Under the pieces are notes generated by a model. It saw only the letters and a program-made list of their open reading frames with translations. It made no database searches and was not told the origin of the DNA. Both the position numbers and the translations under genes were made by a program. Positions 15,009 to 23,911 of a stretch of 64,000 nt of DNA are shown one piece after another. Origin of the DNA: Paenibacillus sp. Root444D2 (GTDB taxonomy: Bacteria; Bacillota; Bacilli; Paenibacillales; NBRC-103111); the NCBI RefSeq assembly GCF_001426375.1, contig NZ_LMEO01000050.1:608844-672843 (forward strand), given 5' to 3'. Every line of letters starts with the position of its first letter. Positions within the stretch are counted from its first letter, which is position 1.

Positions 15009-16172
15009 CTACAACGTCTCCGTACTGAGCGTAAATCCTTCGATCACGGCGTCTTCGTCGACCTCGATCAAGATGCATCGTTTTCCTTGATAATTCACCT
15101 GCTTCACGTACTTTAAATCTTGCGGACTCACTGAAATCGTGGCGATCTTCGTATCAATCTTAATCGATTTCGAATTGAACTTCGGAATGACGCTGCTTGC
15201 TTTGAGTTCATAGTTTTTGTTGTCGACGACCGTTTGAAACGCTCGTTCCACCTTTTCCAACGTCACGTTCTCCACGCCGCTCACTGTTAGCATGCGTTCC
15301 ACATCTTTATAGTCCAACTTCGGAGGTTCCTCCTCCTCGTTAGTCTCAATGACCCGATGAATTTCCTCGTACACGTGAGCGATCGTTGAAGCGTCGAGCT
15401 GATCTCCCGCCACTTCTTTCACGATTTCCTCAAAAATGGCTCTCTCTTCTTGCGCCGTCACGGTCTTCTCGGCATTCAAAACTTGCTCGATGAAATGCAA
15501 ATTCGGTTCGTTGGCTTTACCCGTGCAATACAGAATGCGATTCATGTCGGAATAGTTGTCCGTCACACTTGGATAGAAAAAACCTTGCTCCGGCGAGTTC
15601 AATTTAATGATCGGATCTACGAAGACATTATATTTGAATTCCCGCTCGACGTAATCAAACATGAGAGTTTTCCGCTGTTGCTCAGTGGAATTCACACTGC
15701 ACAGAATGAACGGATTCGCGAACATCTCGTCCTTTTCGCTCTCCTCAGCCTCTTCATTCCTGATCTTGGTCGGCTTAAAATATTGTCCTTGGACAAAAGT
15801 AATGACCGTATCCCGTTCATATTTGGTATCCGCCAACATTTTCTCCACCAACAGGAGCATCAGATCTTGCCATTCTTCCGGATTACCGGTCACTAAACCT
15901 TGATGGAGAAGCACCTGTGAAGGCCTCTCCGCTTCATCCTGAAACTTTAACTCGAACATCTTCTGATCCAATTCGCCGGTTAGCAGTTTTTTGAAATTGG
16001 CCATATATAGTTCCTGTTTCTCCCTGTCCAATAGGGCGAACGGCTGACGCTCGTAATGATAGATCTCGTTGCTTTCCTTCATGATATACACGTTAAGAAT
16101 GTTGAAAATTTCAAGCATGTCGTGATCCAACTTAAGCTGCTTGCGAATATGTGCGAGTTCTTTCTTTATCAT
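15009..16172 (-). CDS. DUF4317-family protein
   Basis: The 387-residue soluble protein matches what I recall of the DUF4317 family of Firmicutes: IRKQLKLDHDMLEIFNILNVYI at the start, FALLDREKQELYMANFKKLLTGELDQKMFELKF, and a middle section NPFILCSVNSTEQQRKTLMFDYVEREF. The C-terminal third is acidic and ends with a small beta-rich unit (KIATISVSPQDLKYVKQVNYQGKRCILIEVDED). No catalytic motif or membrane segment is evident, and the function of the family is unknown. The gene stands alone; upstream lie a minus-strand hairpin and the tandem repeat block. Confidence 0.75.
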   Translation of the reverse strand: MIKKELAHIRKQLKLDHDMLEIFNILNVYIMKESNEIYHYERQPFALLDREKQELYMANFKKLLTGELDQKMFELKFQDEAERPSQVLLHQGLVTGNPEEWQDLMLLLVEKMLADTKYERDTVITFVQGQYFKPTKIRNEEAEESEKDEMFANPFILCSVNSTEQQRKTLMFDYVEREFKYNVFVDPIIKLNSPEQGFFYPSVTDNYSDMNRILYCTGKANEPNLHFIEQVLNAEKTVTAQEERAIFEEIVKEVAGDQLDASTIAHVYEEIHRVIETNEEEEPPKLDYKDVERMLTVSGVENVTLEKVERAFQTVVDNKNYELKASSVIPKFNSKSIKIDTKIATISVSPQDLKYVKQVNYQGKRCILIEVDEDAVIEGFTLSTETL

Positions 16173-16274
16173 GGTCCTTCTGACGCTCCTATGAAGTAAA
16201 ATGGCCTTACTAGTACTAACGATTGAACTAGAAATTTGTATCGGATGATTTGCCTCCCTGAGTGTTCACATCAA

Positions 16275-16302
16275 AACAAAAGCCCTTTATGAGAAGGGCT
16301 TC
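16275..16302 (-). terminator. Terminator-like hairpin, minus strand
   Basis: AAGCCCTT and AAGGGCTT form an 8-bp stem with a short loop, followed on the minus strand by TTTGTTTTG. It lies about 100 bases upstream of the DUF4317 start, so it would stop leftward read-through or act as an attenuator. Confidence 0.5.
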
Positions 16303-16435
16303 CACCGTTACTTCCCTTTATTTCCGTTCCAAACTTAGAGTGAATAGCACTCCACATGTCTCGTAATTGGTTTAATAACTACTTTTGAAGACTTGGATAA
16401 ACTACTTCCTGTATGTTAATGCATTATTATAGATT

Positions 16436-16563
16436 TCTCAACAATTTTGAGAATCTATCCTCACTAATTCTGAAAATTTTCTCAAAAATTATGACAACAC
16501 ACAATTATTCATTTCTCATAAATTCCGAAAATCCAGTCTCAACAACTCTGGAAACTTTCTCAA
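16436..16563. repeat. Degenerate tandem repeat, 21-25 bp units
   Basis: About five diverged units of the form TCTCAACAATTCTGAAAAT, the clearest starting at 16436, 16461, 16514 and 16537. The block ends where dispersed repeat D1 begins. The unit resembles the CAGAATT...AGAAA motif iterated inside D1, so the two may share an origin. Confidence 0.45.
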
Positions 16564-16700
16564 TGTGATATTCCAGAATTAATTAGAAAACGGAGCCCGC
16601 AAATCCGCGATCCTCCGTTTCTTCTGTTTCAGAATTGTTTAGAAATTAAACTAGCCCACGGCGAACATGAGTGTTTGTTGCAGAATTCGTTTGAAAAAAT
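16564..16700 (+). repeat. Dispersed repeat, copy D1
   Basis: It starts TGTGATATTCCAGAATTAAT, then has the hairpin ACGGAG...CTCCGT, a second CAGAATT at 16630 and a third at 16681 in TTTGTTGCAGAATTCG. It matches D2 (50827) and D3 (55947) over about 137 bases in the same orientation, with more changes in the second half. It lies between the tandem repeat and two gene relics. Confidence 0.8.
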
Positions 16701-16774
16701 ATTTAGAAATAATTCTACGAATGCATAATTATACAAAGCATTATTTGATCCTAATCACCCCTTCAATATTCTTA

Positions 16775-17005
16775 TTAATTGGCTTTAATTACAGTTTTTT
16801 CAATCAAATAATTTTCGGCAATCGTAGTAACGCCTTCAACACCTGGCCTTGGCAGTATATCCGCGACAGCTCGCAAATAAGTTGGATACAGATCATCATC
16901 GGGTGAACACAAATCCATATCATTTAAGAGCTGCAGCCCCCTTGCATTGTAATGCCCTTGGAAGGAGAGTACCTCTTCACCTACATTCACATATGAAAGA
17001 TGAGC
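16775..17005 (-). pseudogene. Possible 3' relic of an unidentified gene
   Basis: The minus frame reads HLSYVNVGEEVLSFQGHYN, then YPTYLRAVADILPRPGVEG and ends IAENYLIEKTVIKAN. It looks like real protein, and the PRPGVEG-type stretch recalls the C-terminus of sugar-binding lipoproteins, but this is weak. There is no upstream part: the frame ends near a small hairpin, TAACCT/AGGTTA, at 17018-17029. Confidence 0.3.
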
Positions 17006-17051
17006 CTGCCAATGTAACCTCTCAGGTTAAGTTGGCACACCATCTAACATC

Positions 17052-17591
17052 ATGTTTGCCTTATCCTACTTGTCATCGAGTATATTCAATGCAATTAATC
17101 TCATGGAAAAGAATGGAACCATTTCATTTGCACTGGAATTCGTTTCTTTCGATAACAAGATCAAATCTTTGGAAACGCTTGAACAAATCAATCTGGAATT
17201 CATGAATTTAATGGAAACCATTGTGGCTAAAATTGTACAAAATCGGGATGAGAAATCCGAAATTGTTGTCTCGAATGCGTGTCGATTTATCAATACCCAT
17301 TACATGGATAGATCATTAACCGCGAATCTCGTTGCTGATCAATTCAAGATCACTCCTGCTTATCTTGGGAAGATGTTTCCGGAACATCTCTCTCGTTCTA
17401 TCGCTGATTACATTTCGGAGGTCAGACTTGTCAAATCGTCTGAGCTGCTGAAGGGTACGTCCCTGAATATTGATGAAATCCTCGAGAAAATCGGTTGGGA
17501 GAACAAGAAGCACTTTTTCACCTTATTTAAAAAGAGGTTCGCAACAACGCCTACTGAGTATCGACTGAAGTCGAAAACAACGGAATATTAA
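17052..17591 (+). pseudogene. C-terminal remnant of a large AraC-type regulator
   Basis: The 179 readable residues correspond to the last quarter of the roughly 750-residue membrane-bound AraC regulators common in Paenibacillus. ALSYLSSSIFNAINLMEKNG is the pre-helix region. The AraC DNA-binding domain follows, with the first HTH at LTANLVADQFKITPAYLGKMF and the second at LNIDEILEKIGWENKKHFFTLFKKRFATTPTEYR. The membrane and sensor parts are missing, and the first ATG has no convincing ribosome site. A terminator directly follows. It could still make a free DNA-binding domain, but it is more likely dead. Confidence 0.75.
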
Positions 17592-17595
17592 CACG

Positions 17596-17630
17596 AAAAA
17601 ATACCCGACAGCAATTGTCGGGCATTTTTT
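17596..17630 (+). terminator. Terminator after the AraC remnant
   Basis: CCCGACA and TGTCGGG form a stem with AAAAAAT before and ATTTTTT after, so it can work in both directions. Confidence 0.85.
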
Positions 17631-17752
17631 ATGTTATACAGGACTAATGGTGAGCTGTTCCGGTAGGATTCCCGAATAGAGAAGTACGGTCAGAGAGGAT
17701 TGCTCTCTGTCCAATAATTAACTTGTATAGTACTCTATTTTAAAGCGTACGG

Positions 17753-18859
17753 TTATCTAATCCGATATTCCTCGAAATATCTTGGAAGAATAGTTGTCGA
17801 AGCACCTGGCATCTGAGGCAATACATAATGCCCATCCTTTACGGTTGCTGGCTCTTCAAAAATATGACGAATCCACGGGATGTATTCAAGCATGATAGCG
17901 CCTGGCGTAGATGCAACTAGGTGTAGGTGAATTTGACCCATATCGCCGACATGCGGGCAGATTGGCACATCATAGGAAGCAGCGAGGCCTGCCACTTGCA
18001 GCCATTCTGTGATACCACCAACACGCGTTACGTCTACTTGGCAATATTCGATGGCACCTTGGTGAATATAATCTCTGAACGCATATTTGTTATACACGTG
18101 CTCCCCAAGAGCAATCGGAACATTTAGCGCATCCGCGAGCTTTTTGTGACCCAAGATGTCATCTGGATTCAGTGGCTCCTCCAGCCAGAACAAATCAAAT
18201 TCTTCCAGCTTTTTTCCCCAAGTCATAGCCGTATTGATGTTCCATTGCTGATTGACGTCAACCATGAAAATGACATCGTCACCGATCGCTTTTCTTACTG
18301 CCTTACAACGATCATAATCCTCACGCGAATCCGGTTTACCAACTTTGATCTTAACACCCGTAAAGCCTGACTCTACAATGTCAGCACAATCTTTAACCAA
18401 ACGCTCTTTCGACCAGTTCAACCAACCGCCATTTGTATTGTAGGCTTTAATCGGTTGTGATTTAGCTCCCCCAAGGAACTGCCACAGTGGTTTATCCACG
18501 GATTTTGCCATAATGTCCCAGATCGCAATATCTACAGCCGCAAGTGCCATATGGGTTACGCCAGATCTGCCAATCCAATGCATTTTGCCAAAACGCATGT
18601 CATTCCATAGCTCTCTAACCATAAACGGATCTTTGCCGACCAGCAGTGGTGCATAGTATTTATCGATCGTATCCACGATCATATCATCGCCATGGGCACA
18701 CGTACCTGTGTATCCATATCCGATAAAGCCTTCATCCGTAAAGATACGAACACCGGCTAAACCCCAGTGTGTTGCGATATTAATCGCATCTGTAATTGGC
18801 GGTGTAATCGGCACATGCAGAACAAAACTTTCCACTTTTGTAATTTTAATGTGTTCCAT
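17753..18859 (-). CDS. Enolase-superfamily sugar-acid dehydratase (mandelate racemase group)
   Basis: The 368-residue protein has the N-terminal capping domain with a disordered-to-ordered 20s loop and the barrel with the expected residues: KIKVGK (second Lys the base), MVDVNQQW (first Mg ligand Asp, then Asn), WLEEP (second ligand), LGEHVYN (third ligand region with the GEH typical of the MR group) and CPHVGD (His of the His-Asp dyad). This set is typical of acid-sugar dehydratases such as fuconate, rhamnonate or galactonate dehydratase. The substrate is not decided by sequence alone. It ends the SDR-dehydratase pair (28 bases between). AAGGAG touches the ATG, so spacing is tight. A SigA-type promoter is not evident in the gap. 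Confidence 0.85.
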   Translation of the reverse strand: MEHIKITKVESFVLHVPITPPITDAINIATHWGLAGVRIFTDEGFIGYGYTGTCAHGDDMIVDTIDKYYAPLLVGKDPFMVRELWNDMRFGKMHWIGRSGVTHMALAAVDIAIWDIMAKSVDKPLWQFLGGAKSQPIKAYNTNGGWLNWSKERLVKDCADIVESGFTGVKIKVGKPDSREDYDRCKAVRKAIGDDVIFMVDVNQQWNINTAMTWGKKLEEFDLFWLEEPLNPDDILGHKKLADALNVPIALGEHVYNKYAFRDYIHQGAIEYCQVDVTRVGGITEWLQVAGLAASYDVPICPHVGDMGQIHLHLVASTPGAIMLEYIPWIRHIFEEPATVKDGHYVLPQMPGASTTILPRYFEEYRIR

Positions 18860-18887
18860 CTCCTTGATTGTATGATATTAATATGTA

Positions 18888-19649
18888 TTAGTAACCAAGT
18901 GACGCTCCGCCATCGACGGGAAGAGCAACACCTGTAACGAAACCGGATTGAGCGCTTGCTAGAAACAGCGCAGCTTGAGCAATTTCCTCTGAAGTTGCGG
19001 GTCTACCGATTGGATGCATATCATTCAAAATCTGAACCGTGGCAGCCGGATCATCCTGCTCCCCAATCCATTGCTGCAGAAGTGGCGTCGAGACGCCAGC
19101 TGGACATATACAATTCACTCTGATGCCATCGGGCGCATAGTCAAGGGCTAATGCCTTGGTCATGGCGACGACTCCTCCTTTGGTTGCGGCATAAACGGGA
19201 TTCATCTTTTGTCCGACCAGACCGTTCAGCGAGGCCATATTGACAATCGATCCTCTCGTTTTCCTTAAATATGGCAGCGCATGTTTGACCGTAAGGTACA
19301 CACTCTTCAAATTAATGTTGAAGAGACGATCCCACTCCGCTTCCTCCACATCTTCTAAGAATTTCGGCAAAATGACAGCTGCATTATTGACGAGGATATC
19401 CACCTGTCCAAAGCGTTGTACGGTTTCTTGAATAAGCGATTGGACATCCGCATCTTTAGAAACATCGACTTTCACCGTTGCAGCTTGAAGTCCGGAAGAG
19501 GTTAATATATCCGCCAATCGCGCTGCTTCCTTCTCATTCCAGTCGGCAATGACGACCGCTGCACCTTGGGAAGCGAACAAGCGGACAATTGCTTCGCCAA
19601 TACCCGATCCGCCACCTGTTACGATCGCCGTTTTTCCTGCTAAATTCAT
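18888..19649 (-). CDS. Short-chain dehydrogenase/reductase
   Basis: The 253-residue classical SDR has the NAD(P) motif TGGGSGIGEAI (residues 10-20), DVSKDADV, NNAAVI, and the catalytic Ser-Tyr-Lys set in MASLNGLVGQKMNPVYAATKGG. The acid after the second strand (VVIADWNEKEAARLA) favours NAD over NADP. Next to a sugar-acid dehydratase it may oxidise a 2-keto-3-deoxy sugar acid, as in the L-fucose pathway, or the free sugar. I use the second ATG (19649) because GGAGGT lies 7 bases before it; it touches the first. A palindromic operator candidate lies 20 bases upstream. Confidence 0.85.
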   Translation of the reverse strand: MNLAGKTAIVTGGGSGIGEAIVRLFASQGAAVVIADWNEKEAARLADILTSSGLQAATVKVDVSKDADVQSLIQETVQRFGQVDILVNNAAVILPKFLEDVEEAEWDRLFNINLKSVYLTVKHALPYLRKTRGSIVNMASLNGLVGQKMNPVYAATKGGVVAMTKALALDYAPDGIRVNCICPAGVSTPLLQQWIGEQDDPAATVQILNDMHPIGRPATSEEIAQAALFLASAQSGFVTGVALPVDGGASLGY

Positions 19650-19667
19650 TGACATACCTCCTATTCC

Positions 19668-19690
19668 AAATCATATATCATGTATGATTT
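19668..19690. promoter_or_regulatory. Palindromic operator candidate upstream of the SDR gene
   Basis: AAATCATA and TATGATTT form an 8-bp inverted pair spaced by 7 bases. Read on the minus strand it shares ATAAATCATACA.GAT with the site at 20038-20057. The size and symmetry fit a GntR-type dimer site. Confidence 0.55.
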
Positions 19691-19719
19691 ATTCCAAAAA
19701 AAATTATACAAAATAGTTT

Positions 19720-19998
19720 CTAGTCCGGATGTGCGATTGTTTTTATATGCTTGAATCGAATTTTCTCTTCGTATTCATTCGGTTTTCTACTAGACCATGT
19801 TTGCATAGCCTGCTCGAGTTCCTTTATAACTGAACTTGGTATTTTGGGGGCTGCTTTCTTAATCGCCAAACCTTCCAGTTCGATCCGAATTTCGAACATC
19901 TCATCCAGCTCTTGCAGTGACATTTCGGCCACATACATCCCTTTAAATGGCACCGTATTAACTACGGATTCGTTCCTTGATCTATGAATAAATTTCAT
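19720..19998 (-). pseudogene. Truncated FadR-type GntR regulator
   Basis: The 92 residues match the join between the winged helix and the FCD sensor domain of FadR-type regulators: SVVNTVPFKGMYVAEMSLQELDEMFEIRIELEGLAIKKAAPKIPS is the usual V.P.RG.FV...S...I.E.F..R..LE..A pattern. The DNA-binding helices before it and most of the sensor domain after it are missing, so it cannot work. It stands between the SDR-dehydratase pair and the dioxygenase gene, with a related palindrome on each side. It probably once controlled them. Confidence 0.7.
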
Positions 19999-20037
19999 CG
20001 GTTAGTACATAACGGCAAGTCATTTTCTTGTTATATC

Positions 20038-20057
20038 ATAAATCATACACGATTTAT
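20038..20057. promoter_or_regulatory. Second palindromic operator candidate
   Basis: ATAAATC and GATTTAT form a perfect 7-bp inverted pair around ATACAC. It shares a 12-15 base core with the site at 19668-19690. It lies between the GntR remnant and the dioxygenase stop, where the regulator's own promoter would be expected. Confidence 0.5.
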
Positions 20058-20116
20058 TATGAAAGATAAAGAGGAAGATCGTCGATCTGCAAATTTGCGT
20101 TAAATTGTACGAGCGA

Positions 20117-20983
20117 TCATGCTCCATGCTCCATTTTCTCCATCAGCCAATCCTTCAACGTTGCAACTTTATCTGGAAATTTGATACTACGTGCCAGAAA
20201 CCCAAATCCGTGGGAAAGCATGGGATCCTGATCCGTCGGCTGATACCTTAAATCAACGCTCCAACGAACACCATCCGAATTATTTGGTGTGGACATGTGA
20301 AGCAGACGATCATTGAATAGAATAGCCGATCCTGCTTTTACCGGCAGCGCTACTGTTTCCCGTTTGCCTAGCTGGTCTTCATGAAGCGCTGTATATCCAG
20401 TGCCGGTATGGCTTTCCCTGTGCCACTCCAGCAGCTTGGACCCTTGTGTTCCTGGCTTCACATGGAGGCACCCGTTCTCCAACGTTGCATCAACGAACGA
20501 GATCCATACGGTGATTACAGGGTTGGCATTGGCATCAGGCCAATAGGATTTGTCTTGATGCCAGGGAACGGCTCCAGCGGCAACGCCGGGCACCTTCGGA
20601 CGGACATTGTAGACTGGGCTGCTGAATATTTCTCCACCGATCAGTGACTCGACGGCATCAAGAATTTTTGGGCTGCTCATTAAATGATAATACCCAGGGA
20701 TTCTGTCTCTCCATCCTCTCCCGTACTTCAAGAAATCTTGATCCGCCAGACCTTGAAACAATTCTGCTAATCTGAATTCGAACGGTCGATCTTCCAGTTT
20801 GTCCTCAATCCTACCTTCATCGTACAATTCATTAGCAATCCTGGACACTTTCTCCGTCATCGCCTGTTTAACAGGTGCCATATCTGCTTCCGTCAATAGA
20901 TCGGGTAAGATAATATATCCTTCCCGCTTATAGATATCCAGCTGTTCAATTGTTAAACTTCCGCTCATTTCTTGGAACTTCAT
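20117..20983 (-). CDS. Phytanoyl-CoA dioxygenase (PhyH)-family Fe(II)/2-oxoglutarate oxygenase
   Basis: The 288-residue protein has the double-stranded beta-helix iron site: H-x-D in VPWHQDKSYWPD (about residues 140-155), the distal histidine in NDRLLHMSTPN, and an Arg in VRWSVDLRYQP to bind 2-oxoglutarate. It starts with the usual YKREGYIILPDLLTEADM and contains VWISFVDATLENGCLHVKPGTQ. PhyH-type enzymes hydroxylate varied small molecules; with sugar-acid genes next door the substrate may be a sugar derivative, but that is a guess. GGGGAT lies about 9 bases before the ATG. It is first in the minus-strand group. Confidence 0.85.
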   Translation of the reverse strand: MKFQEMSGSLTIEQLDIYKREGYIILPDLLTEADMAPVKQAMTEKVSRIANELYDEGRIEDKLEDRPFEFRLAELFQGLADQDFLKYGRGWRDRIPGYYHLMSSPKILDAVESLIGGEIFSSPVYNVRPKVPGVAAGAVPWHQDKSYWPDANANPVITVWISFVDATLENGCLHVKPGTQGSKLLEWHRESHTGTGYTALHEDQLGKRETVALPVKAGSAILFNDRLLHMSTPNNSDGVRWSVDLRYQPTDQDPMLSHGFGFLARSIKFPDKVATLKDWLMEKMEHGA

Positions 20984-21067
20984 GTAAGATCATCCCCTTA
21001 ATGTCATAATGTTTCTCTTGTTTAGATTATCATCGCTGCGCTACTATGTATTTAGAGAAGATTCCTC

Positions 21068-21340
21068 TCATTTATAAAATTTTCCGCTAAAATAGTAATT
21101 CCAAGGATCTGCTCCTGCCCTTACCTTCGTTCTAACGTTTTCAAGAAGCTCTTTGGTGAGTCCTACACCAGGATGTGTAAACCCGGCTTCATCGGTTACC
21201 TCTGTAATCGTTGGCAGATAATCTGTAAAAATCGAAGTTGTTTCTGCCTTAACGGCAACCGGCAAAACGGTTAAACATAGCTGTGTTATCATTACAATTG
21301 TTGTTATACATGATAACAATTTTTTTACCTTAATTTTCAT
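21068..21340 (-). pseudogene. N-terminal remnant of a secreted alginate-lyase-like protein
   Basis: The 90 residues have a clear Sec signal peptide (KIKVKKLLSCITTIVMITQLCLTVLPVAVKA) and then GFTHPGVGLTKELLENVRTKVRAGADPWNYYF. That is the start of the alginate-lyase-like domain in large Paenibacillus surface enzymes of more than 1000 residues. A stop falls a few codons later and nothing downstream continues it. GGAG precedes the ATG and a conserved upstream element is kept, so promoter and leader survive while the catalytic part is lost. Confidence 0.65.
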
Positions 21341-21670
21341 ATGCGATCTCCATTCCCATTTTAAAATTGATGGCGTTATTCTGCATATTCTTGGGGATTA
21401 CTATAATACATTTACAGTTTCCACCCAAGGACCGCGTAGATTAACAAATATATCAATCTAATTGATCATATATGGGTGGGGTTTTACTGGTGATGCTGTT
21501 GCTAGAATAAGAGTAATTGCTTTCTAAATTGTTTAAAAATTTATCTTCTTAACCTCCTCGCATGGTGATTGTTTCTTGTATTTGTTTCTTCTTAGTAATT
21601 TCCTGATTGATTATTATTGCCATTCCCGGACTGATCTCTTCATGATCTGTTATCCAGTTGTCTCATTCTG

Positions 21671-21684
21671 GTAAGCGCTTACTT
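21671..21684. promoter_or_regulatory. Possible CcpA (cre) site
   Basis: GTAAGCGCTTAC is a perfect 12-bp palindrome that matches the cre consensus TGNAANCGNWNNCW at all but the first position. It lies about 330 bases upstream of the alginate-lyase remnant. Confidence 0.45.
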
Positions 21685-21714
21685 TAATATAATTTTAACA
21701 ATGCCAGCGGTTGT

Positions 21715-21752
21715 GCGTATATATCACTTTTCCCTTATTCCTTGTAATTTTC
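21715..21752 (-). promoter_or_regulatory. Conserved upstream element, copy 1
   Basis: The 37 bases match 47241-47277 at 32 positions without gaps; the core on the minus strand is GGAAAAGTGATATATGCG-like preceded by TACAAGGAAT. Both copies lie upstream of minus-strand polysaccharide-related genes, so a shared regulator site is likely. Confidence 0.55.
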
Positions 21753-22035
21753 AAAAAAAACCTGTGCACTAAGGCAACAGGGCTCATCTGGGTTGCGTAC
21801 AGTCTGAACGGAAGATAAATACGTTGGTTGTTGCAAAAAGCGTACATACGATTCCCCCAGATCATTTTCAAAGCCCCTATAACATTTCTTGCTTCAACCT
21901 CCCGTTTCTACTTTTCTGTAGATGCACCTGTAACATATAAAGAACCGCCTCGTTCCCGATAAAGGAGAGAAGCGGCACGAAAGCGAACCTTTCCTATTAC
22001 GCCTGAATACTTGGGTTAGGGCTACATAGCATCCT

Positions 22036-23850
22036 CTACAGTTTCACCTGTTGCATCAGCCCATCTTCGCCGAAGGTGAGGGGGTCTATGCAGACTTCGC
22101 GGTGATAGCCTTTTCCTTGTGTAAACCGGGTCAGCGGCGTTACAAACCGGTGATACGCAATCCAATACTTATCGGTGCCCGGCTCCTGGAGAATCGAATG
22201 ATGAGCGGTGCCGAGCATATCCTTTTCCTTATTTTTGACAAGAACCGGGTAGCGGTAAGTTACTGGACCGTAAAGATGCTCCGCCGTGCCATAGTTCACG
22301 TGGTAATCCTCGCTGCCGGTGTCATCGCAGGACCAAGTGAAGTGATACTGCCCGCCGCGCCTCAGAACGGTGACCGCCTCCCGGAAGTCGTGCAGTCCGG
22401 CAAGATTCTTCATCGTATCCTCAATGACGCTTACCATATCTTCGCCGAGCTGTACGATTGCAGGGTGTGCATTTCCAAACAGCATGTAAGCCGTACCGTC
22501 ATCCTGGGTAAAGACGGATGGATCAATGGTCTGGCCCATGGCGATACCAAGACGCTTCATCTGTTCCATGGTAATAAGCGGCTGCGGCTGCGCGCGAAAT
22601 GGGCCTGCCGGAGTCTCGGCAACCGCAACACCTATGGCGCACTCTCCGCTTTCCATTTTGCCGCAGAAATAATAGTAATATTTACCATTTTTTATGGCGA
22701 TGGCTGGTGCCCATGCGCTGCCGACAGCCCAGGGTACATCTTCCGTCGCAAGATCCAAAATCACGCCTTCGTCTTTCCAAATGCGCATGTCAGCCGAAGA
22801 AAACGCATGAAATTGCGTGCCCGACCAGCCCGTGAAGCCGTCGGTTGTGGGATAAAGGTAATAGCAGTCGCCGAACTTCACAAGATCCGGGTCAGCGAAT
22901 TGTCCGGGCAGCACCTGATGGCCGTCGCCAAACACTGCCAGAAGGCGGCTGCATTCCTCAGCGGTAATAGGGAGGACTCCGCCGTGGCGCTTCTTGGTTT
23001 TCCCCAAATTGAACGACCCTTCCGGCAGAACCCGGAATTCACCGCTTTCAAGGTCGGAGGTCAGCAAGGGGAGGTAGCCCTTTCCTTCCGCAAAGCGATC
23101 CACAATAAGGCACCACTCCTCGCGGTCGTTCAGCTTGAAAATTTGCGGCCCTTCCACACCTAACAATTCCTCCAAAGCAGGAGCGGACAGATTGGTAAAA
23201 GAGTCTTTTTCCAGTGATGTGCCTTTTTCGACCCGGATATTCTTAGTCGTTTCATCCTTGGAATAACGGTAGTAGGTACCATTATGGGCAATGATCGTGG
23301 TATCAATGATATGGTTATCCCGTTCAATATACTTTTCAGGCGCTGTGAAGCTGCGGAAATCCCTGGTACGGGCACTATAGATCTTTTGTTTCCGCTCTAT
23401 TTCCTGCGGCTCCTGCGTCGCGGAGGCCCAGAACACCAGGAATTCGTCCGCGGCTTCGTCATAAATGGCCTCCGGCGCCCAGACGCAGCCGGCACCCGGT
23501 ACGCCAAGCGTGACTGCCCACGATGAAGACCAGTGCACCAGATCAGCGGATTCCCATACGATAATGTCCCGGCTTCCAGCATTCACCGCAGTGTCCCAGC
23601 CTTTTCCGTTTGCAATGCGGAGATCCGTGGCAATTAGATAAAACTTGTCCTCCTTAGGCGAGCGCACGATAAACGGATCCCTCACGCCCTTTTCCCCTAG
23701 TTCCGAACGTAGAACCGGTAAGCTCGCGTTCAGGTCTTTCCAATGCAAGCCGTCCTCACTATAAGAGAAATAGACCTGTTCACCCTCAAGCTGCTCCCCG
23801 ATAAAATGTACCAAAAGGTAACCTGAATATTGGCTGTTATGTACTGTCAA
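22036..23850 (-). CDS. Tandem GH43-type glycosidase with two five-bladed propellers
   Basis: The 604-residue cytoplasmic protein (no signal peptide) joins two GH43-like propellers. The first (about 1-300) has VRDPFIVRSPKEDKFYLIATD, VWAPEAIYDEAADEFLVFWAS and EGPQIFKL. The second (about 320-600) has FADPDLVKFGDCYYLYPTTDG, GSAWAPAIAIKNGKYYYYFCG, TIDPSVFTQDDGTAYMLFGN and SEDYHVNYG. Each half seems to keep the Asp-Asp-Glu set, so both may be active. GH43 members release arabinose or xylose from oligosaccharides, with inversion. Its substrate would be imported by the ABC transporter encoded upstream in the same direction. It is the last gene of the operon. Confidence 0.85.
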   Translation of the reverse strand: MTVHNSQYSGYLLVHFIGEQLEGEQVYFSYSEDGLHWKDLNASLPVLRSELGEKGVRDPFIVRSPKEDKFYLIATDLRIANGKGWDTAVNAGSRDIIVWESADLVHWSSSWAVTLGVPGAGCVWAPEAIYDEAADEFLVFWASATQEPQEIERKQKIYSARTRDFRSFTAPEKYIERDNHIIDTTIIAHNGTYYRYSKDETTKNIRVEKGTSLEKDSFTNLSAPALEELLGVEGPQIFKLNDREEWCLIVDRFAEGKGYLPLLTSDLESGEFRVLPEGSFNLGKTKKRHGGVLPITAEECSRLLAVFGDGHQVLPGQFADPDLVKFGDCYYLYPTTDGFTGWSGTQFHAFSSADMRIWKDEGVILDLATEDVPWAVGSAWAPAIAIKNGKYYYYFCGKMESGECAIGVAVAETPAGPFRAQPQPLITMEQMKRLGIAMGQTIDPSVFTQDDGTAYMLFGNAHPAIVQLGEDMVSVIEDTMKNLAGLHDFREAVTVLRRGGQYHFTWSCDDTGSEDYHVNYGTAEHLYGPVTYRYPVLVKNKEKDMLGTAHHSILQEPGTDKYWIAYHRFVTPLTRFTQGKGYHREVCIDPLTFGEDGLMQQVKL

Positions 23851-23911
23851 AATAAAGTCCTCCCCTTTATGGATATGATGTCTGTCTGTGTGGGTTTAAA
23901 GACAAAAGTCT

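Larger units (their letters stand above)
21341..22035. other. Gene-free stretch with regulatory elements
   Basis: These 695 bases hold no intact gene. They contain a cre-like palindrome (21671-21682), the conserved element at 21715-21752, and a 48-codon minus-strand open frame (about 21735-21881, reading GESYVRFLQQPTYLSSVQTV and more) that may be the end of a lost gene I cannot identify. Confidence 0.5.

Noticed and set aside
21735..21881. 48-codon minus-strand frame upstream of the alginate-lyase remnant
   Set aside because: Plausible composition but no start, no ribosome site and no family; its end overlaps the conserved element at 21715-21752, so conservation there is better explained by regulation.
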